Counted from the first letter of the stretch, positions 10,705 to 20,459 are shown. The stretch is DNA of 64,000 nt from Palsa-504 sp963800415 (GCA_963800415.1 CAWDBS010000046.1:1-64000); one strand, 5' to 3'. Numbers and translations: made by a program. The notes: a model not told the origin generated them from the sequence alone.

Positions 10705-12171
10705 ATGACCACGCCGAGCAGGCAGCTGCGGCTGCCGGGCTCTGTGGCCGAAGTCGACGCCAGCCCGGAGGGGTCGAAGATCGGCGCCTTCTTCGACCTG
10801 GACGGGACGCTGGTGGCCGGGTTCACCGTCGCGGCCGTCACCAAGGACCGGCTGCGCCGCCGGGAGGTTGGCGCGACCGAGTTCCTGCACATGATGCAGC
10901 TCGCGGTGGAGTACCGGCTCGGCCGGCAGCAGTTCGAGAACGTGATCGAAGGCGCGGTGCGGTCGACCAAGGGACGCCTTGCCGAGGACGTCGAGGAGAT
11001 GGGCGAGCGAATCTTCCAGCAATCCGTCGCCGACCTGATCTACCCGGAGATGCGCGAGCTGGTCCGCGCCCACCAGCGCCGCGGCCACACGGTGGTGCTG
11101 AGCTCGTCCGCGCTGAGCATGCAGGCCGAGCCGGTGGCCCGCTACCTCGGCATCGACCACGTGGTGTGCAACCGGATCGTCGCCGACGAGCTCGGAATCC
11201 TGACCGGTGAGCTCCAGCGCCCGGTCATCTGGGGAACCAGCAAGGCCACCAGCGTCCAGCGATTCGCCGCCGAGCACCAGGTCGACCTGCGGTCGAGCTA
11301 CTTCTACGCGGACGGCGACGAGGACCTCGCCCTCATGCACCTGGTCGGCAACCCGCGGCCGACCAACCCCGGGCCGGGGCTGACCAGGGTGGCCGAGCGC
11401 CGTGGCTGGCCCATCCTGCGGTTCAGCAGCCGGGGCGGCGGCGGCCCGCTGGGCCGGGTCCGCGGCCTGGCCACGATCGGCTCGCTGTGGCCGGCGGCCG
11501 CCGGCGCGGTGAGCCTGGGCCTGCTGACCTGGAACAAGCGCGTCGGCGTCAACTTCCTGACCAGGTACTGGCCGGAGACCGTGCTCACGCTGAACGGCGT
11601 GAAGCTGAACATCACCGGCGAGGAGAACCTGACCGCGCAGCGGCCGGCCGTGTTCCTGTTCAACCACCGCAACAACTTCGACGTGTTCATCGTGGCCGCG
11701 CTGGTCAAAGACAACTGGACCGGGATCGCCAAGAAGGAACTCGAGAGCAACCCGCTCGTCGGCCCGCTCGGGAAGCTGCTCGACGCCGCGTTCATCGACC
11801 GGGCCGACACCGCCTCGGCGGTCGCCGCCCTCAAGCCCATCGAGGAGGCCGCGCGCAAGGGCCTGTCGATCGTGGTCGCGCCGGAGGGGACCCGGATGGA
11901 CACCCAGTCGGTCGGCCCGTTCAAGAAGGGCGCCTTCCGGATCGCGATGGCGACCGGCCTGCCGGTCGTCTCGATCGTCATCAGGAACTCCGAATCGGTG
12001 GCGGGCCGCAACTCCACCACGCTCCATCCAGGCACGGTCGACGTCACGGTCCTGCCGCCGGTCAGCCCCGAGGACTGGACGCTGGAGAACCTGCCTGAGC
12101 GGATCGAGCAGATCCGGGCGTGCTACGTGACGTTGCTGGCCGACTGGCCCGCGGCGGGGTCAGCCTCGTGA
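10705..12171 (+). CDS. plsC: Bifunctional HAD-IB hydrolase / 1-acylglycerol-3-phosphate acyltransferase
   Basis: 488-residue two-domain protein like mycobacterial PlsC (Rv2483c). The N-terminal HAD-IB phosphatase domain has the DLDGT nucleophile motif at residues 31-35, the SSSALSMQAEP block and YADGDEDLALM. The C-terminal domain is a membrane-bound lysophosphatidate acyltransferase with NHRNNFD (His321, Asp326) and EGTR (394-397). It should make phosphatidate, and the HAD part may dephosphorylate a lipid intermediate. Start ATG 10705 overlaps the tgs stop as ATGA, and its own stop overlaps plsB as GTGA, so all three genes are translationally coupled. Sequence is intact. Confidence 0.93.
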   Translation: MTTPSRQLRLPGSVAEVDASPEGSKIGAFFDLDGTLVAGFTVAAVTKDRLRRREVGATEFLHMMQLAVEYRLGRQQFENVIEGAVRSTKGRLAEDVEEMGERIFQQSVADLIYPEMRELVRAHQRRGHTVVLSSSALSMQAEPVARYLGIDHVVCNRIVADELGILTGELQRPVIWGTSKATSVQRFAAEHQVDLRSSYFYADGDEDLALMHLVGNPRPTNPGPGLTRVAERRGWPILRFSSRGGGGPLGRVRGLATIGSLWPAAAGAVSLGLLTWNKRVGVNFLTRYWPETVLTLNGVKLNITGEENLTAQRPAVFLFNHRNNFDVFIVAALVKDNWTGIAKKELESNPLVGPLGKLLDAAFIDRADTASAVAALKPIEEAARKGLSIVVAPEGTRMDTQSVGPFKKGAFRIAMATGLPVVSIVIRNSESVAGRNSTTLHPGTVDVTVLPPVSPEDWTLENLPERIEQIRACYVTLLADWPAAGSAS

Positions 12172-14547
12172 GCGCCGAACCCGGGCCTGACCTCGCCGGA
12201 TTGCTGGCCGACCGGGCCGGGACGGTGGTGCTCACGCAGGCCGCCACGCCGACCGAGGCGCGGCTGATCCGGGAGCGGATCGCCGCGGCCGGGGGAACAG
12301 ACCGGCCGCCGGTCAGCCTCGGGCCGCCGGGAAACGGCAACGCCCGGCTCCCCCGGTCCGTCCTGGAACTCGGGGAAGACATCCGGCTGATCCCGGTCCG
12401 GGTCGCCTGGCTGCCCGAAGAGCACGCGGGCCGGCGCGCGGCCCGGCTGCACGACATCCTGCCGGGCCAGGACCCGTATCAGCCCAGCCACCGCCAGCAG
12501 CAGCGGATCCTGGCCCACTCTGGAGGCCGGGCCACCGTGCTGGTCGGCGAGCCTGCGACGGTCGCCTCGCTGCGGCAGCACTGGGCCGACGTCACCGGCG
12601 GCGAGGACCCGGACGACTTCGCCGCGTACGTGGCCCGGCGGGCCACGCTCGCGCTCGACCGGGCCGAGTACCGGCTGCGCGGCCCCAGGTACAAGACACC
12701 GAGCCTGGTGAAGGACGAGATCCTGTCCTCCCGCCGGTTCCGCTCCGGGCTGTCCGCGGTCCGGCGCGGCCCGCAGGAAGGTCCGCCGTCGCTGGCCGAA
12801 GCCAGCGATATCCTCTCCGAACTCGCGGCCGGCTGGAGCCGCAGGCTCATCGACATCATGCCGACCGTCGGCCGACTGATCTTCCAGCGGGGCTTCGACC
12901 CGCAGATCGACTACGACATGGCCCAGGTCGAACGGCTGCGCGCGGCGATGCAGCACCACCCGGGCATCTTCTTGTGGTCGCACCGGTCCAACCTCGACAA
13001 CCTCGTGCTCACCGCGGCGATGCAGGAGCAGGGGCTGCCGCCCGCGCATTTGTTCGCCGGCATCAACATGGCCTTCGGGCCGATGGGCGCCCTCCTGCGG
13101 CGTGCCGGGGTGATCTTCATCCGGCGCTCGACCGGCGACGACCCGCTGTACAAGTACGTGCTCAGGGAGTACGTCGGGTACGTGCTGGAGAAGCGGTTCA
13201 ACCTCAGCTGGTCGATCGAGGGGACCCGCTCGCGCACCGGGAAGATGCTCCCGCCGCGGCTCGGCCTGCTGTCCTACGCGGCCGACGCCTACCTGCAGGG
13301 ACGCGTGGACGACATCGCGCTGCTGCCGGTGTCGATCACGTTCGACCAGCTGCACGAGATCGCCGAGTACGCCGAGTACGCGCGGGGCGGTGTCAAGAAG
13401 CCGGAGGGGTTCGGCTGGCTGTATGGCTTTATCAAGGCGCAGGGGGCGCGTCACTACGGCAAGCTCTACGTGCGGTTCGGCGAGCCGCTCGCGCTGAGTT
13501 CGTTCCTCGGGCCGCCGGGCGGTCCGGTGGCCGCCGATCCCGCTGCCCGGCGGCTGGCCCTGGCCAAGACCGCCTTCGAGGTGGCCTGGCGGATCAACCA
13601 GGGCATGCCCGTCACCGCGACCGCCCTGGTCACCACCATCCTGCTGGCCATGCAGGGGGCCGCCCTCACGTTCGGCCAGATCCGGCTGGGCCTGGCAGAC
13701 GGGCTGGCCTACCTGGAGAGCCGCGGGGTGCCGATGACGGCCAGCGCACGGGCGCTTTCCGGCGCCGAGCCGGTGCGGGCAACGCTCGACGCGCTCCGCC
13801 AGGGCGCCCTGGTCAGCTATACCGCGGACGGCCGCGAGCCGGTCTGGCAGATCGGACCCGACCAGCAGCTCGCGGCCACGTTCTACCGGAACTCGCTGAT
13901 CCACTTCCTGCTCGATACCGCGCTGTGCGAGCTGGCCGTGCTCCGGGCGCGCGACGCCTCCTCCGACCCGGTCAAGGACCTCCGACCCGGTCAGGACCTC
14001 CGACCCGGTGGAGGCCTTCTGGACCGAGATCGCCTGCCTCCGCGACCTGCTGAAGTTCGAGTTCTACTTCAAGGACCGCGAGGAGCACCGGCGCCAGGTG
14101 GGCGAGGAGATGACCCGGCACGACCCCGCCTGGAAGGAACGGCTCAGATCCGATCCCGACGCGCTGCTGGCCGGGATGCGGCCGCTGGTGTCTCACATTA
14201 TGGTTCGGCCGTTCGTGGAGGCTTACCGGATCGTCGCGGACGTGCTGACTCATGACGACCTGCCCGACGACTCCGCGGAGATCACCCGCCGGGCGCTCGG
14301 GCTTGGGCGGCAGTACGTGGCCCAGCGCCGGCTGCGCAGCTCGGAATCGGTCTCGGTACTGCTTTTCCAGACCGCGCTCCAGCTGGCCAGGAACCGGGGC
14401 CTGTTCGAGGCGGGCGACGACCTCGCTGAGCGGCGGGCGGCCTTCCTGGCCGAACTTCGCCACCTGGCCCGCAGGCTTGACCAGGTCGAGGACCTGGCCA
14501 TCCGGCGCTACATCCGGGACGCGGTCAGCACGATGCCGACAGAGTGA
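12168..14547 (+). pseudogene. plsB: Glycerol-3-phosphate acyltransferase, interrupted by tandem duplication
   Basis: PlsB-type enzyme that acylates glycerol-3-phosphate, first step of phospholipid and triacylglycerol synthesis at the inner membrane. Start GTG 12168 overlaps the plsC stop. Conserved blocks: SHRSNLD (His272-Asp277), GINMAFGPMGALLRRAG, SIEGTRSRTGKMLPP (EGTR from residue 351) and LLPVSITFDQ. The main frame ends soon after ARDASSDPV, where a triplicated 18/19-bp unit (13960-14014) adds 37 bp. The remaining part resumes as EAFWTEIACLRDLLKFEFYF and ends at 14547. Without the extra copies the protein would be about 780 residues, normal for PlsB. Expression as a full enzyme is doubtful if the assembly is right. 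Confidence 0.88.
13960..14014. repeat. 18/19-bp tandem triplication inside plsB
   Basis: Copies start at 13960, 13979 and 13997 and share CCTCCGACCCGGT. The first is 19 bp and the second 18 bp, so the two extra copies add 37 bp and shift the frame by one. Removing them restores SSDPVEAFW across the junction. Confidence 0.88.
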
Positions 14548-14552
14548 GGCCG

Positions 14553-14637
14553 GGCGCGCTTTCGTACGCGCTCTGGGCGCGCTTTCGTGCGTGCATTCCG
14601 GGCGCGCATTCGGGCGCGCATTCCGGGCGCGCATTCC
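14553..14637. repeat. 12-13-bp tandem repeats just after plsB
   Basis: GGGCGCGCATTC(C) occurs three times in a row at 14600-14611, 14612-14624 and 14625-14637. Degenerate versions (GGGCGCGCTTTC) lie before it from 14553. The array begins 6 bp past the plsB stop. Noncoding. Confidence 0.85.
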
Positions 14638-14886
14638 GAAACCAGGAGACGGTGGTCATGCCGCTGACCGCCACGCACCGGGTACGGCGATGGTCTCCGC
14701 CCCAGCGCCAGCCAGCGCCTATGTCGCGCGCTAGCAGTTGCCATCGTGAATGGTGTTTCTGCTGATCGGTAACTCGGGGCTCCAATTAGACAAACAGAGA
14801 TTCGATAATTAGCTGTTAATGTCGGCTCCAACTGGTATTATGTTCGTATGAGATTCTCCTCGTGATCCCGGGATGGGAGGTGGCGT
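14638..14886. promoter_or_regulatory. Probable promoter region of the HNH gene
   Basis: The right half (about 14770-14850) is clearly AT-rich compared with its surroundings and contains TTCGATAATTAGCTGTTAAT and TGGTATTATGTTCG. The start ATG 14887 follows a good ribosome site (GGGAGGTGGCGT). No gene is seen. Confidence 0.45.
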
Positions 14887-16917
14887 ATGGCGCCGGAACC
14901 GCCTCCAGGCAAGGACCGCGACCCCGGGCCACCGGAAAACGAGGGCCCCGGCGCTGGCGAGGGGTTCGCGGCGGGCATGCCGCTGGATGCGGCCGTCGCG
15001 GGGCCGGGGCTGGCGACAGCGCTCGCCGGGGCCAGGGCAGGGCTGGAAGCGCTGGATGATGACGCGCTGGCGGGATTCCTGGGCGGCTGCCAGAAGATCG
15101 CGGCCTGGTCGGCCGGGATGCTGCTGGACGGGATCGCGGAGTTCGCCGACCGCCGCCCGGACGACTCCACCCCCCGCCGCGCCGTGCTATATGCCGCCGC
15201 AGCCAAGAAAGCCCGGGCGGCGCTGGCGGCGGGAGAACCAGCGGACCCGCCGGGTTATGACGAGTTCGCGCCCGATGAGCTGATGCCGGTGCTGCGACTG
15301 TCCAAGGGCGGCTCAGCCCGCCAGGCCGACCTGGCAGTGGCGCTACGGTACCGGCTGCGCGGCACCCGGGCCGCCATGCTCGAGGGCCGCATCGATCTGG
15401 TCCGGGCGCGGATCATCGCCGAGGCCACCCGCTACCTGACCGCCGCCGACGCGGCCGCGGTCGAGGCGCTCGTGCTGGACGGCGCCGGGCGACAGACCTA
15501 CGTGGCGCTGGGCCTGGCGGTGGGGAAGGCCGTGCTGCAGGTCGACCCGGCCGGCGCGATGCGGCGCCGCAAGCGAGGCGAGAAGCGGGCAAGGGTAGAG
15601 CGCTGGCGGGAGTACGACGGAACCGGGGCGCTGGCCGGCCGGAACCTGCCGCCCGATGACACCCTGGCCGCGGACCAGACCCTCACCGCCCTCGCGGTGG
15701 AGTTGCGGGCGGCCGGACTGGACGGGCCCCTGGACTACCTGCGGGCGGTCGCCCTGATCGACCAGATCACCGGCCGCGACTCCCGCCCGGGTCCCGGCAA
15801 CCCCGGCCCGGACGACCCCGGTCCGCACCACCCCGGCGCGGACAATAGCCAGGAGGGCTGGGATAACCGGGACGACTGGCCAGCCATGGACGCCTGGATC
15901 CTGGGCCAGCAGACCGGGACTGGAGACACCGGCCGGGCGGCCGGCGCAGGCACGGGCAACGGCCGGGACGGCGGCGCCAATGGCAGCGCCGATGCCGACG
16001 GTCCCGGCTCCGGCGGCAGCGGCAGCAGCAGCAGCAGCAGCAGCAGCAGCGGCGGCAGCGGCGGCAGCGGCAGCGCGGACTACGGCGAAGACGAAGACGA
16101 CGGCGAAGACGACGCCGATGACAGCGGCGGAGGCGGCGCCGATGACAGCGGCGGAGGCGACGGGACACGACCGCCGCCCCGGCCCGGCGGACCGCGCGGA
16201 CCCGGCGGCCACGGGAGAAAACGTAAACAGGCCGGCAAGCGGCGCGGGAAACGGGTCGCGGCCTGGATCAACCTCACCATGCCGCTGAAGACCCTGCTCG
16301 AACTGGGCACCGCGCCCGGGGACGCCGGGCCATTCGGGCCACTGGACCCCGCCGCCGCCCGGGACCTGGCCCGCATCGCCGCCGCCCACCCCGGCACCCG
16401 CTGGTGCCTCACCCTCACCGACCCCCAAGGCCGGGCCGTCGCCCACGGTTGCGCCCGCGGCCCCCAGCCCTGGGCCGGGCAGGCACCCAGAGCCGGACCC
16501 GGGAACCGTGACAGACCACCGGACAGCGACCCCGACCCTCGTACCGCGATCACGCGATTCCTAGCCAGGCTGGGCATCACCCTGGAACCCATCGCCACGA
16601 CCTGCTGCGACCACCACGACGCCGAACCCGGCTACATCCCCAGCCGGCGGCTCCGCCACAAAATCCACGCCCGCACTCCCACCTGCTCGTACTGGGGATG
16701 CCGCAGACCCGCCGCCCAATGCGACGACGACCACACCAACGCCTGGCAGCACGGCGGCCTGACGTGCCAGTGCAACCTGTCGCCGCTGTGCCGAAGGCAC
16801 CACCGGATGAAACAGCGCCAAGGCTGGCGGCTGGACCAGCCGGAACCAGGTGTGCTGGCCTGGCGGACACCCGGCGGACGCACCTACACCACCACCCCTG
16901 CCCGGTACACCAACTAA
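14887..16917 (+). CDS. DUF222/HNH endonuclease-type protein (13E12-like)
   Basis: 676-residue protein with an N-terminal DUF222-like helical region and a C-terminal HNH nuclease motif (CDDDHTNAWQHGG, then NLSPLCRRHHRMKQ, residues about 599-645), as in the mycobacterial 13E12 repeat family. Between them is a long low-complexity linker: imperfect GPxxPG repeats (residues about 298-320), a Gly/Ser run coded by (AGC)9 at 16024-16050, then an Asp/Glu/Gly-rich stretch. Usual family members are shorter, so the linker is an expansion. Members are abundant in actinobacteria and may be selfish or DNA-processing enzymes. Function here is unknown. Confidence 0.88.
   Translation: MAPEPPPGKDRDPGPPENEGPGAGEGFAAGMPLDAAVAGPGLATALAGARAGLEALDDDALAGFLGGCQKIAAWSAGMLLDGIAEFADRRPDDSTPRRAVLYAAAAKKARAALAAGEPADPPGYDEFAPDELMPVLRLSKGGSARQADLAVALRYRLRGTRAAMLEGRIDLVRARIIAEATRYLTAADAAAVEALVLDGAGRQTYVALGLAVGKAVLQVDPAGAMRRRKRGEKRARVERWREYDGTGALAGRNLPPDDTLAADQTLTALAVELRAAGLDGPLDYLRAVALIDQITGRDSRPGPGNPGPDDPGPHHPGADNSQEGWDNRDDWPAMDAWILGQQTGTGDTGRAAGAGTGNGRDGGANGSADADGPGSGGSGSSSSSSSSSGGSGGSGSADYGEDEDDGEDDADDSGGGGADDSGGGDGTRPPPRPGGPRGPGGHGRKRKQAGKRRGKRVAAWINLTMPLKTLLELGTAPGDAGPFGPLDPAAARDLARIAAAHPGTRWCLTLTDPQGRAVAHGCARGPQPWAGQAPRAGPGNRDRPPDSDPDPRTAITRFLARLGITLEPIATTCCDHHDAEPGYIPSRRLRHKIHARTPTCSYWGCRRPAAQCDDDHTNAWQHGGLTCQCNLSPLCRRHHRMKQRQGWRLDQPEPGVLAWRTPGGRTYTTTPARYTN
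16009..16074. repeat. Trinucleotide AGC/GGC repeat in HNH gene linker
   Basis: Nine uninterrupted AGC codons at 16024-16050, flanked by mixed GGC/AGC codons, encode a Ser/Gly run. Copy-number change would alter only linker length. Confidence 0.9.
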
Positions 16918-16997
16918 GCAGGCGCGGCACCGTCCGCCAGGACCCGGGCACTCTCGATACGAACCGTGCTCCGCCAAGTCCATGCGACCATTCAGCC

Positions 16998-17585
16998 ATG
17001 GCCCTGAAGGATGCTGCAGCGGAATGTTTCGTCTGCCGTAAGCACCGGGACCGAGGGTCCCTGGTGCCCGGCGGGCCGGTCGGCGAGGACGATCTAGTCA
17101 TCGTGTCTCACCTGACGCCAGCTGCGCCGGGCAGCTCCGGCCGTCCTGTGTACCTCGGACATCTTTTCGTCGAGCCACTGCGGCACGCGCCAGGCCTGGC
17201 TGACCTGACCGACGCCGAGGCACAGGCGGTGGGCTTGTGGTGTACGCGGGCCAGCCGGGCGCTGCGCGAGGTCGCAGGCGCCGAGCATGTGTATGCGAAG
17301 GTCATCGGGGATGAAGTGCCGCACCTGCACGTCCACCTGCTGCCGAAGTATCCGGGCACTCCCCGCGAGTACTGGTGGGACAAGGTGACTCAGTGGCCGG
17401 ATGCTCCCCGCGGCCTGGAGCCGCAAATCGCTGTTCTCGTACGCGACCTCCGCACCTACCTCGGCACGGCCAGCGACGGCGGGACGAACGGAACCCGAGA
17501 CGGCAGCGAGCCGACCGACGGCGGGGAACAGGGCCAGGGCGGGGAACAGGGCCAGGGCGGGGAACAGGGCTCGCTATCCGGCTAA
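16998..17585 (+). CDS. HIT-family protein with repeat tail
   Basis: Histidine-triad nucleotide hydrolase or transferase. The triad HLHVHLL is at residues 109-115 (His109, 111, 113), and an N-terminal CFVCRKH could bind metal. Start ATG 16998 is chosen because the fold begins there; an open frame extends further upstream but overlaps the HNH gene. After about residue 155 the sequence leaves the fold and becomes a Gly/Glu/Gln tail made of three GGEQGQ units coded by an 18-bp tandem repeat. It is followed 9 bp later by the histidine phosphatase in the same direction. Confidence 0.88.
   Translation: MALKDAAAECFVCRKHRDRGSLVPGGPVGEDDLVIVSHLTPAAPGSSGRPVYLGHLFVEPLRHAPGLADLTDAEAQAVGLWCTRASRALREVAGAEHVYAKVIGDEVPHLHVHLLPKYPGTPREYWWDKVTQWPDAPRGLEPQIAVLVRDLRTYLGTASDGGTNGTRDGSEPTDGGEQGQGGEQGQGGEQGSLSG
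17520..17573. repeat. 18-bp tandem repeat, three copies, at HIT gene 3' end
   Basis: GGCGGGGAACAGGGCCAG repeats at 17520, 17538 and 17556 (last copy ends in TCG). It encodes GGEQGQ units next to the stop codon. The period is a multiple of three. Confidence 0.9.
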
Positions 17586-17594
17586 GTTGGCCCG

Positions 17595-18257
17595 ATGGGA
17601 GTGCTTCTGCTTGTCCGGCATGGTCAGGCGTCGCTCGGGACGGCGGACTACGACCAGCTCTCCGACGTCGGCCGGCGCCAGGCACAGGTCACCGGAGCCC
17701 GGTTGGCCCGAACCGACCTGGTGGTCGACCGCGTGGTATCCGGCGCCCTGATCCGCCAGCGCGATACCGCCCGGGCCGTGCTGGCCGCGCTCGGCCGACC
17801 CGGATCGCAGCTGCAGACCGACGAGCGGCTCGACGAGTATGACCACGTGGGGGTCATGGCCCGGCATACCACCGAGATCACCTTCGAGACGGCCACCGCG
17901 ACCGGCGAGGCCGGGCGGGCGCTGCAATCCACGCTGGAGGAGGCGATCGGCCGCTGGATCTCCGGCGGGACGGGCTACCAAGAAAGCCACGACGCGTTCG
18001 TCGGCCGCGTCCTGGAGGCGGTCCGCGACCTGACCGCCGCGCCAGGCGCGACCGTCGCGGTGACCTCCGGCGGGGTCATCGCCGCCTTCTGCGTCCGCGC
18101 GCTCGGGCTGCCCATCGAGCGCTGGCCCGGTCTGGCCCGGCTGCTCATCAACGCCAGCATCACCAAGGTCATCAGCGGGCACACCGGAACGCACCTGGTG
18201 ACCTTCAACGATCACGCCCACCTGGAAGCCGACCGCTCTCTGATCACCTACCGGTAA
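17595..18257 (+). CDS. Histidine phosphatase (phosphoglycerate mutase) family protein
   Basis: 220 residues with the LVRHGQA phosphohistidine motif at the extreme N-terminus (His9) and the late TSGGVIAAFCVRAL block that carries the family Gly-Gly/His region. Small-molecule or protein phosphatase; the substrate cannot be told. It probably shares an operon with the HIT gene 9 bp upstream. It converges on the CoA racemase gene, whose frame stays open across it on the other strand. Confidence 0.9.
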   Translation: MGVLLLVRHGQASLGTADYDQLSDVGRRQAQVTGARLARTDLVVDRVVSGALIRQRDTARAVLAALGRPGSQLQTDERLDEYDHVGVMARHTTEITFETATATGEAGRALQSTLEEAIGRWISGGTGYQESHDAFVGRVLEAVRDLTAAPGATVAVTSGGVIAAFCVRALGLPIERWPGLARLLINASITKVISGHTGTHLVTFNDHAHLEADRSLITYR

Positions 18258-19403
18258 GGCCTGGAGGGCGGCGCCGCAGGCGACCAGGTCGGCCGCATCT
18301 GGCAGGCCCCACTCGGTGAGCGCCTCGGTGGTGTGCTGGCCGGGCGCGGGCGCCGGGCCGGGCAGCCGGCCCGGCGTCCGGGAGAAGCGCGGGGCAGGCG
18401 CGGGCTGGATGACGCCGTCCCGGACGACGTAGGTCTCCCGCGCGGTCAGGTGCGGGTCCTCGGCGGCTTCGTGCAGCGACAGGACCGGTTCCACGCAGGC
18501 CTCGCTGCCGGCGAAGGCGGCCGCCCATTCGCCCCTGGTCCGGTCCTTGAACCGGGCCGAGAACAGCGCGCGCAGCTCCGGCCAGTTCTGCGGGTCGCGG
18601 CGGTCGGGCGCGTCGGTCAGGCCGAGCCCGGCGAGCAGCGCGTCATAGAACCGCGGCTCCAGCGCCCCGACGGCCATCCACTTCCCGTCGGCCGTCTCGT
18701 ACACGTCGTACCAGGGCACGCCGCCGTCGAGCACGTTCACCCCGCGCTCGTCCCGCCACCGGTCCTGGGCCATCAGCATGAGCGGCATGGCCAGCAGCGA
18801 CGCCACCCCGTCCACAATGGCCGCGTCCACCACCTGGCCCTGCCCGGAGGTGGCCCGCTCGACCAGGGCCGCGCAGATGCCATATGCCATGAGCATCCCG
18901 CCGCCGCCGAAGTCGCCGAGCAGGTTCGCCGGGAACTGCGGCGGGCCGCCCGCCCGGCCCAGGGCGTGCAGGGCGCCGGTGCGGGCGATATAGCCGATGT
19001 CGTGCCCTACCGTCGGGGCCAGCGGGCCGTGCTGCCCCCAGCCTGTCATCCGGGCGTATACCAGCCGCGGGTTGCGGCGCAGGCAGACATCGGGTCCCAC
19101 GCCGAGGCGCTCGGTCACCCCCGGGCGCAGGCCTTCGAGCAGCACGTCCGCGGTATCGGCCAGCCGGAGCAGCGCGTCCACCGCGCGCGGGTGCTTCAGG
19201 TCGAGCACGGCGGACTGGCGGCCGCGGTTCAGCAGCTCACGCTCGGGCCGGGCGCCGCCAGTCCCGGGCCGGTCGATGCGCAGCACGGTCGCGCCCTGGT
19301 CGGCGAGCAGCATGGCGCAGAACGGCGCGGGTCCGATGCCCGCCAGCTCGAGCACCCGCAGGCCGGCCAGCGGCCCGCGGCGGGTTGGTTCCGGCGCCGC
19401 CAT
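18244..19403 (-). CDS. Alpha-methylacyl-CoA racemase / class III CoA-transferase
   Basis: CaiB/BaiF fold. The racemase signature residues are in place: GHDIGYIARTG (catalytic His and neighbouring Asp), GDFGGGGM (catalytic Asp) and GALEPRFYDAL (Glu). This favours 2-methylacyl-CoA racemase (AMACR/Mcr type), which epimerises branched or sterol side-chain CoA esters before beta-oxidation. The start is ATG 19401-19403. The frame has no stop near the expected end and continues antisense through the histidine phosphatase; a stop at 18244 is reached in another frame. A one-base error near the 3' end is therefore likely. A 9-bp inverted repeat lies just upstream. Confidence 0.87.
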
Positions 19404-19418
19404 AGTGATACCTCCGCA

Positions 19419-19445
19419 CTAGGTGACCGCTGGTTCGTCACTTAG
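19419..19445. promoter_or_regulatory. Inverted repeat CTAGGTGAC-N9-GTCACTTAG, possible operator
   Basis: Two 9-bp arms with one mismatch, 16 bp upstream of the racemase start and in the divergent region shared with the SDR gene. The form fits a dimeric repressor site. Confidence 0.4.
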
Positions 19446-19667
19446 CCAAGAACACTATTTGATACCTGTGATAGCGGCGCTGCCATGGGCCTGAGACAGT
19501 CATCCGCTGTCAGGCCGGGCAATCAGCGCAAGGCCATCGGGCCGAACGGGCCGGGTCGCGTGCCCCGGCTCATCCCCGGCGAGCCGGCACCTTAGGCTAG
19601 CGAGGACGAGCCTGGCGCACCTAGAAAGCTAAGGTCTAATCAGTAAGACAATTTCACGGGAGGCACG

Positions 19668-20435
19668 ATGAAGATCGCGGGAAGCGTCGCCCTGGTCACC
19701 GGGGGAGCGTCCGGCCTCGGACTCGCCACGGTCAGGAAGCTGCACGATGCCGGCGCGTCGGTGGTCATCCTCGACCTGCCGCGCTCGAACGGCACGGCGA
19801 TCGAGAAGGAACTCGGCCCCCGGGCCGTCTTCGCGGTCGGCGACGTGACCAGTCCGGACGACGTGGAGGCCGCGCTCGACGCGGCGGTCGCCCGGGCTGG
19901 AAGCCCGCCCCGGATCCTGGTCAACTGCGCGGGCATCGGCAACGCCGCGCGGACCGCGGGCAAGGACGGCCCGTTCCCGCTGGACGCCTTCACCCGGGTG
20001 ATCCAGGTCAACCTCATCGGGACCTTCAACGTGATCCGGCTGACCGCGTACCGGATGAGCCAGACGGAGGAGGAAGACGGCGAGCGGGGCGTGATCGTGA
20101 ACACCGCGTCGGTCGCGGCGTTCGAGGGCCAGATCGGCCAGGCCGCCTATTCCGCGTCCAAGGGCGGCATCGTCGGCATGACGCTGCCGATCGCCCGTGA
20201 CCTGGCCCGGCTGAAGATCCGGGTGGTGACGATCGCGCCCGGCCTGTTCGAGACGCCGCTGCTCGGCAACCTGTCCCCCGAGCAGATCAAGTCGCTCGGG
20301 GATTCGGTGCCCCATCCGGCCCGGCTGGGCAATCCGGCCGAGTACGCCGCGCTGGCCGCGCACATCGTGGAAAACCCCATGCTCAACGGCGAGACGATCC
20401 GGCTCGACGGCGCGATCAGGATGGCTCCGCGCTGA
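19668..20435 (+). CDS. Short-chain dehydrogenase, HSD10/3-hydroxy-2-methylbutyryl-CoA type
   Basis: 255-residue classical SDR. It has the NAD motif TGGASGLG (10-17), the VNCAGIG block, catalytic Ser in NTASVAAFEGQIGQ and the YSASK active site. The insert FEGQIGQAAYSASKGGIVGMT resembles type-10 17-beta-HSD / 3-hydroxyacyl-CoA dehydrogenases that act on branched acyl-CoA. Ribosome site GGGAGGCACG precedes ATG 19668. Divergent from the racemase, with about 260 bp of shared promoter. Likely oxidises a 3-hydroxyacyl-CoA. Confidence 0.88.
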   Translation: MKIAGSVALVTGGASGLGLATVRKLHDAGASVVILDLPRSNGTAIEKELGPRAVFAVGDVTSPDDVEAALDAAVARAGSPPRILVNCAGIGNAARTAGKDGPFPLDAFTRVIQVNLIGTFNVIRLTAYRMSQTEEEDGERGVIVNTASVAAFEGQIGQAAYSASKGGIVGMTLPIARDLARLKIRVVTIAPGLFETPLLGNLSPEQIKSLGDSVPHPARLGNPAEYAALAAHIVENPMLNGETIRLDGAIRMAPR

Positions 20436-20459
20436 CTGGATCGGGTCACGCCTGGACGG

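Larger units (their letters stand above)
9070..10708 (+). pseudogene. tgs: Wax ester synthase/diacylglycerol acyltransferase, split by 91-bp insertion
   Basis: WS/DGAT (Tgs-type) enzyme that makes triacylglycerol or wax ester from acyl-CoA at the membrane. The N-half begins with the family start LSPLDYLMHRGE and carries the active-site motif as SHAVTDG (His146, Asp150; the first His of HHxxxDG is Ser). The C-half resumes with ASVNDAYLAALCGGL in a different frame and runs to 10708. The two parts are separated by a 91-bp tandem repeat (9901-9991). Deleting exactly those bases joins KAVT to ASVNDAY in frame. The C-terminal tail has an AQKTQ repeat. The stop overlaps plsC (ATGA), and gene order matches mycobacterial Rv2484c-Rv2483c-Rv2482c. 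Confidence 0.88.

Noticed and set aside
10525..12027. 500-codon minus-strand frame across plsC
   Set aside because: Shadow of the conserved HAD/acyltransferase gene; no domain signature.
12123..13904. 593-codon minus-strand frame across plsB
   Set aside because: Shadow frame; all conserved PlsB blocks are on the other strand.
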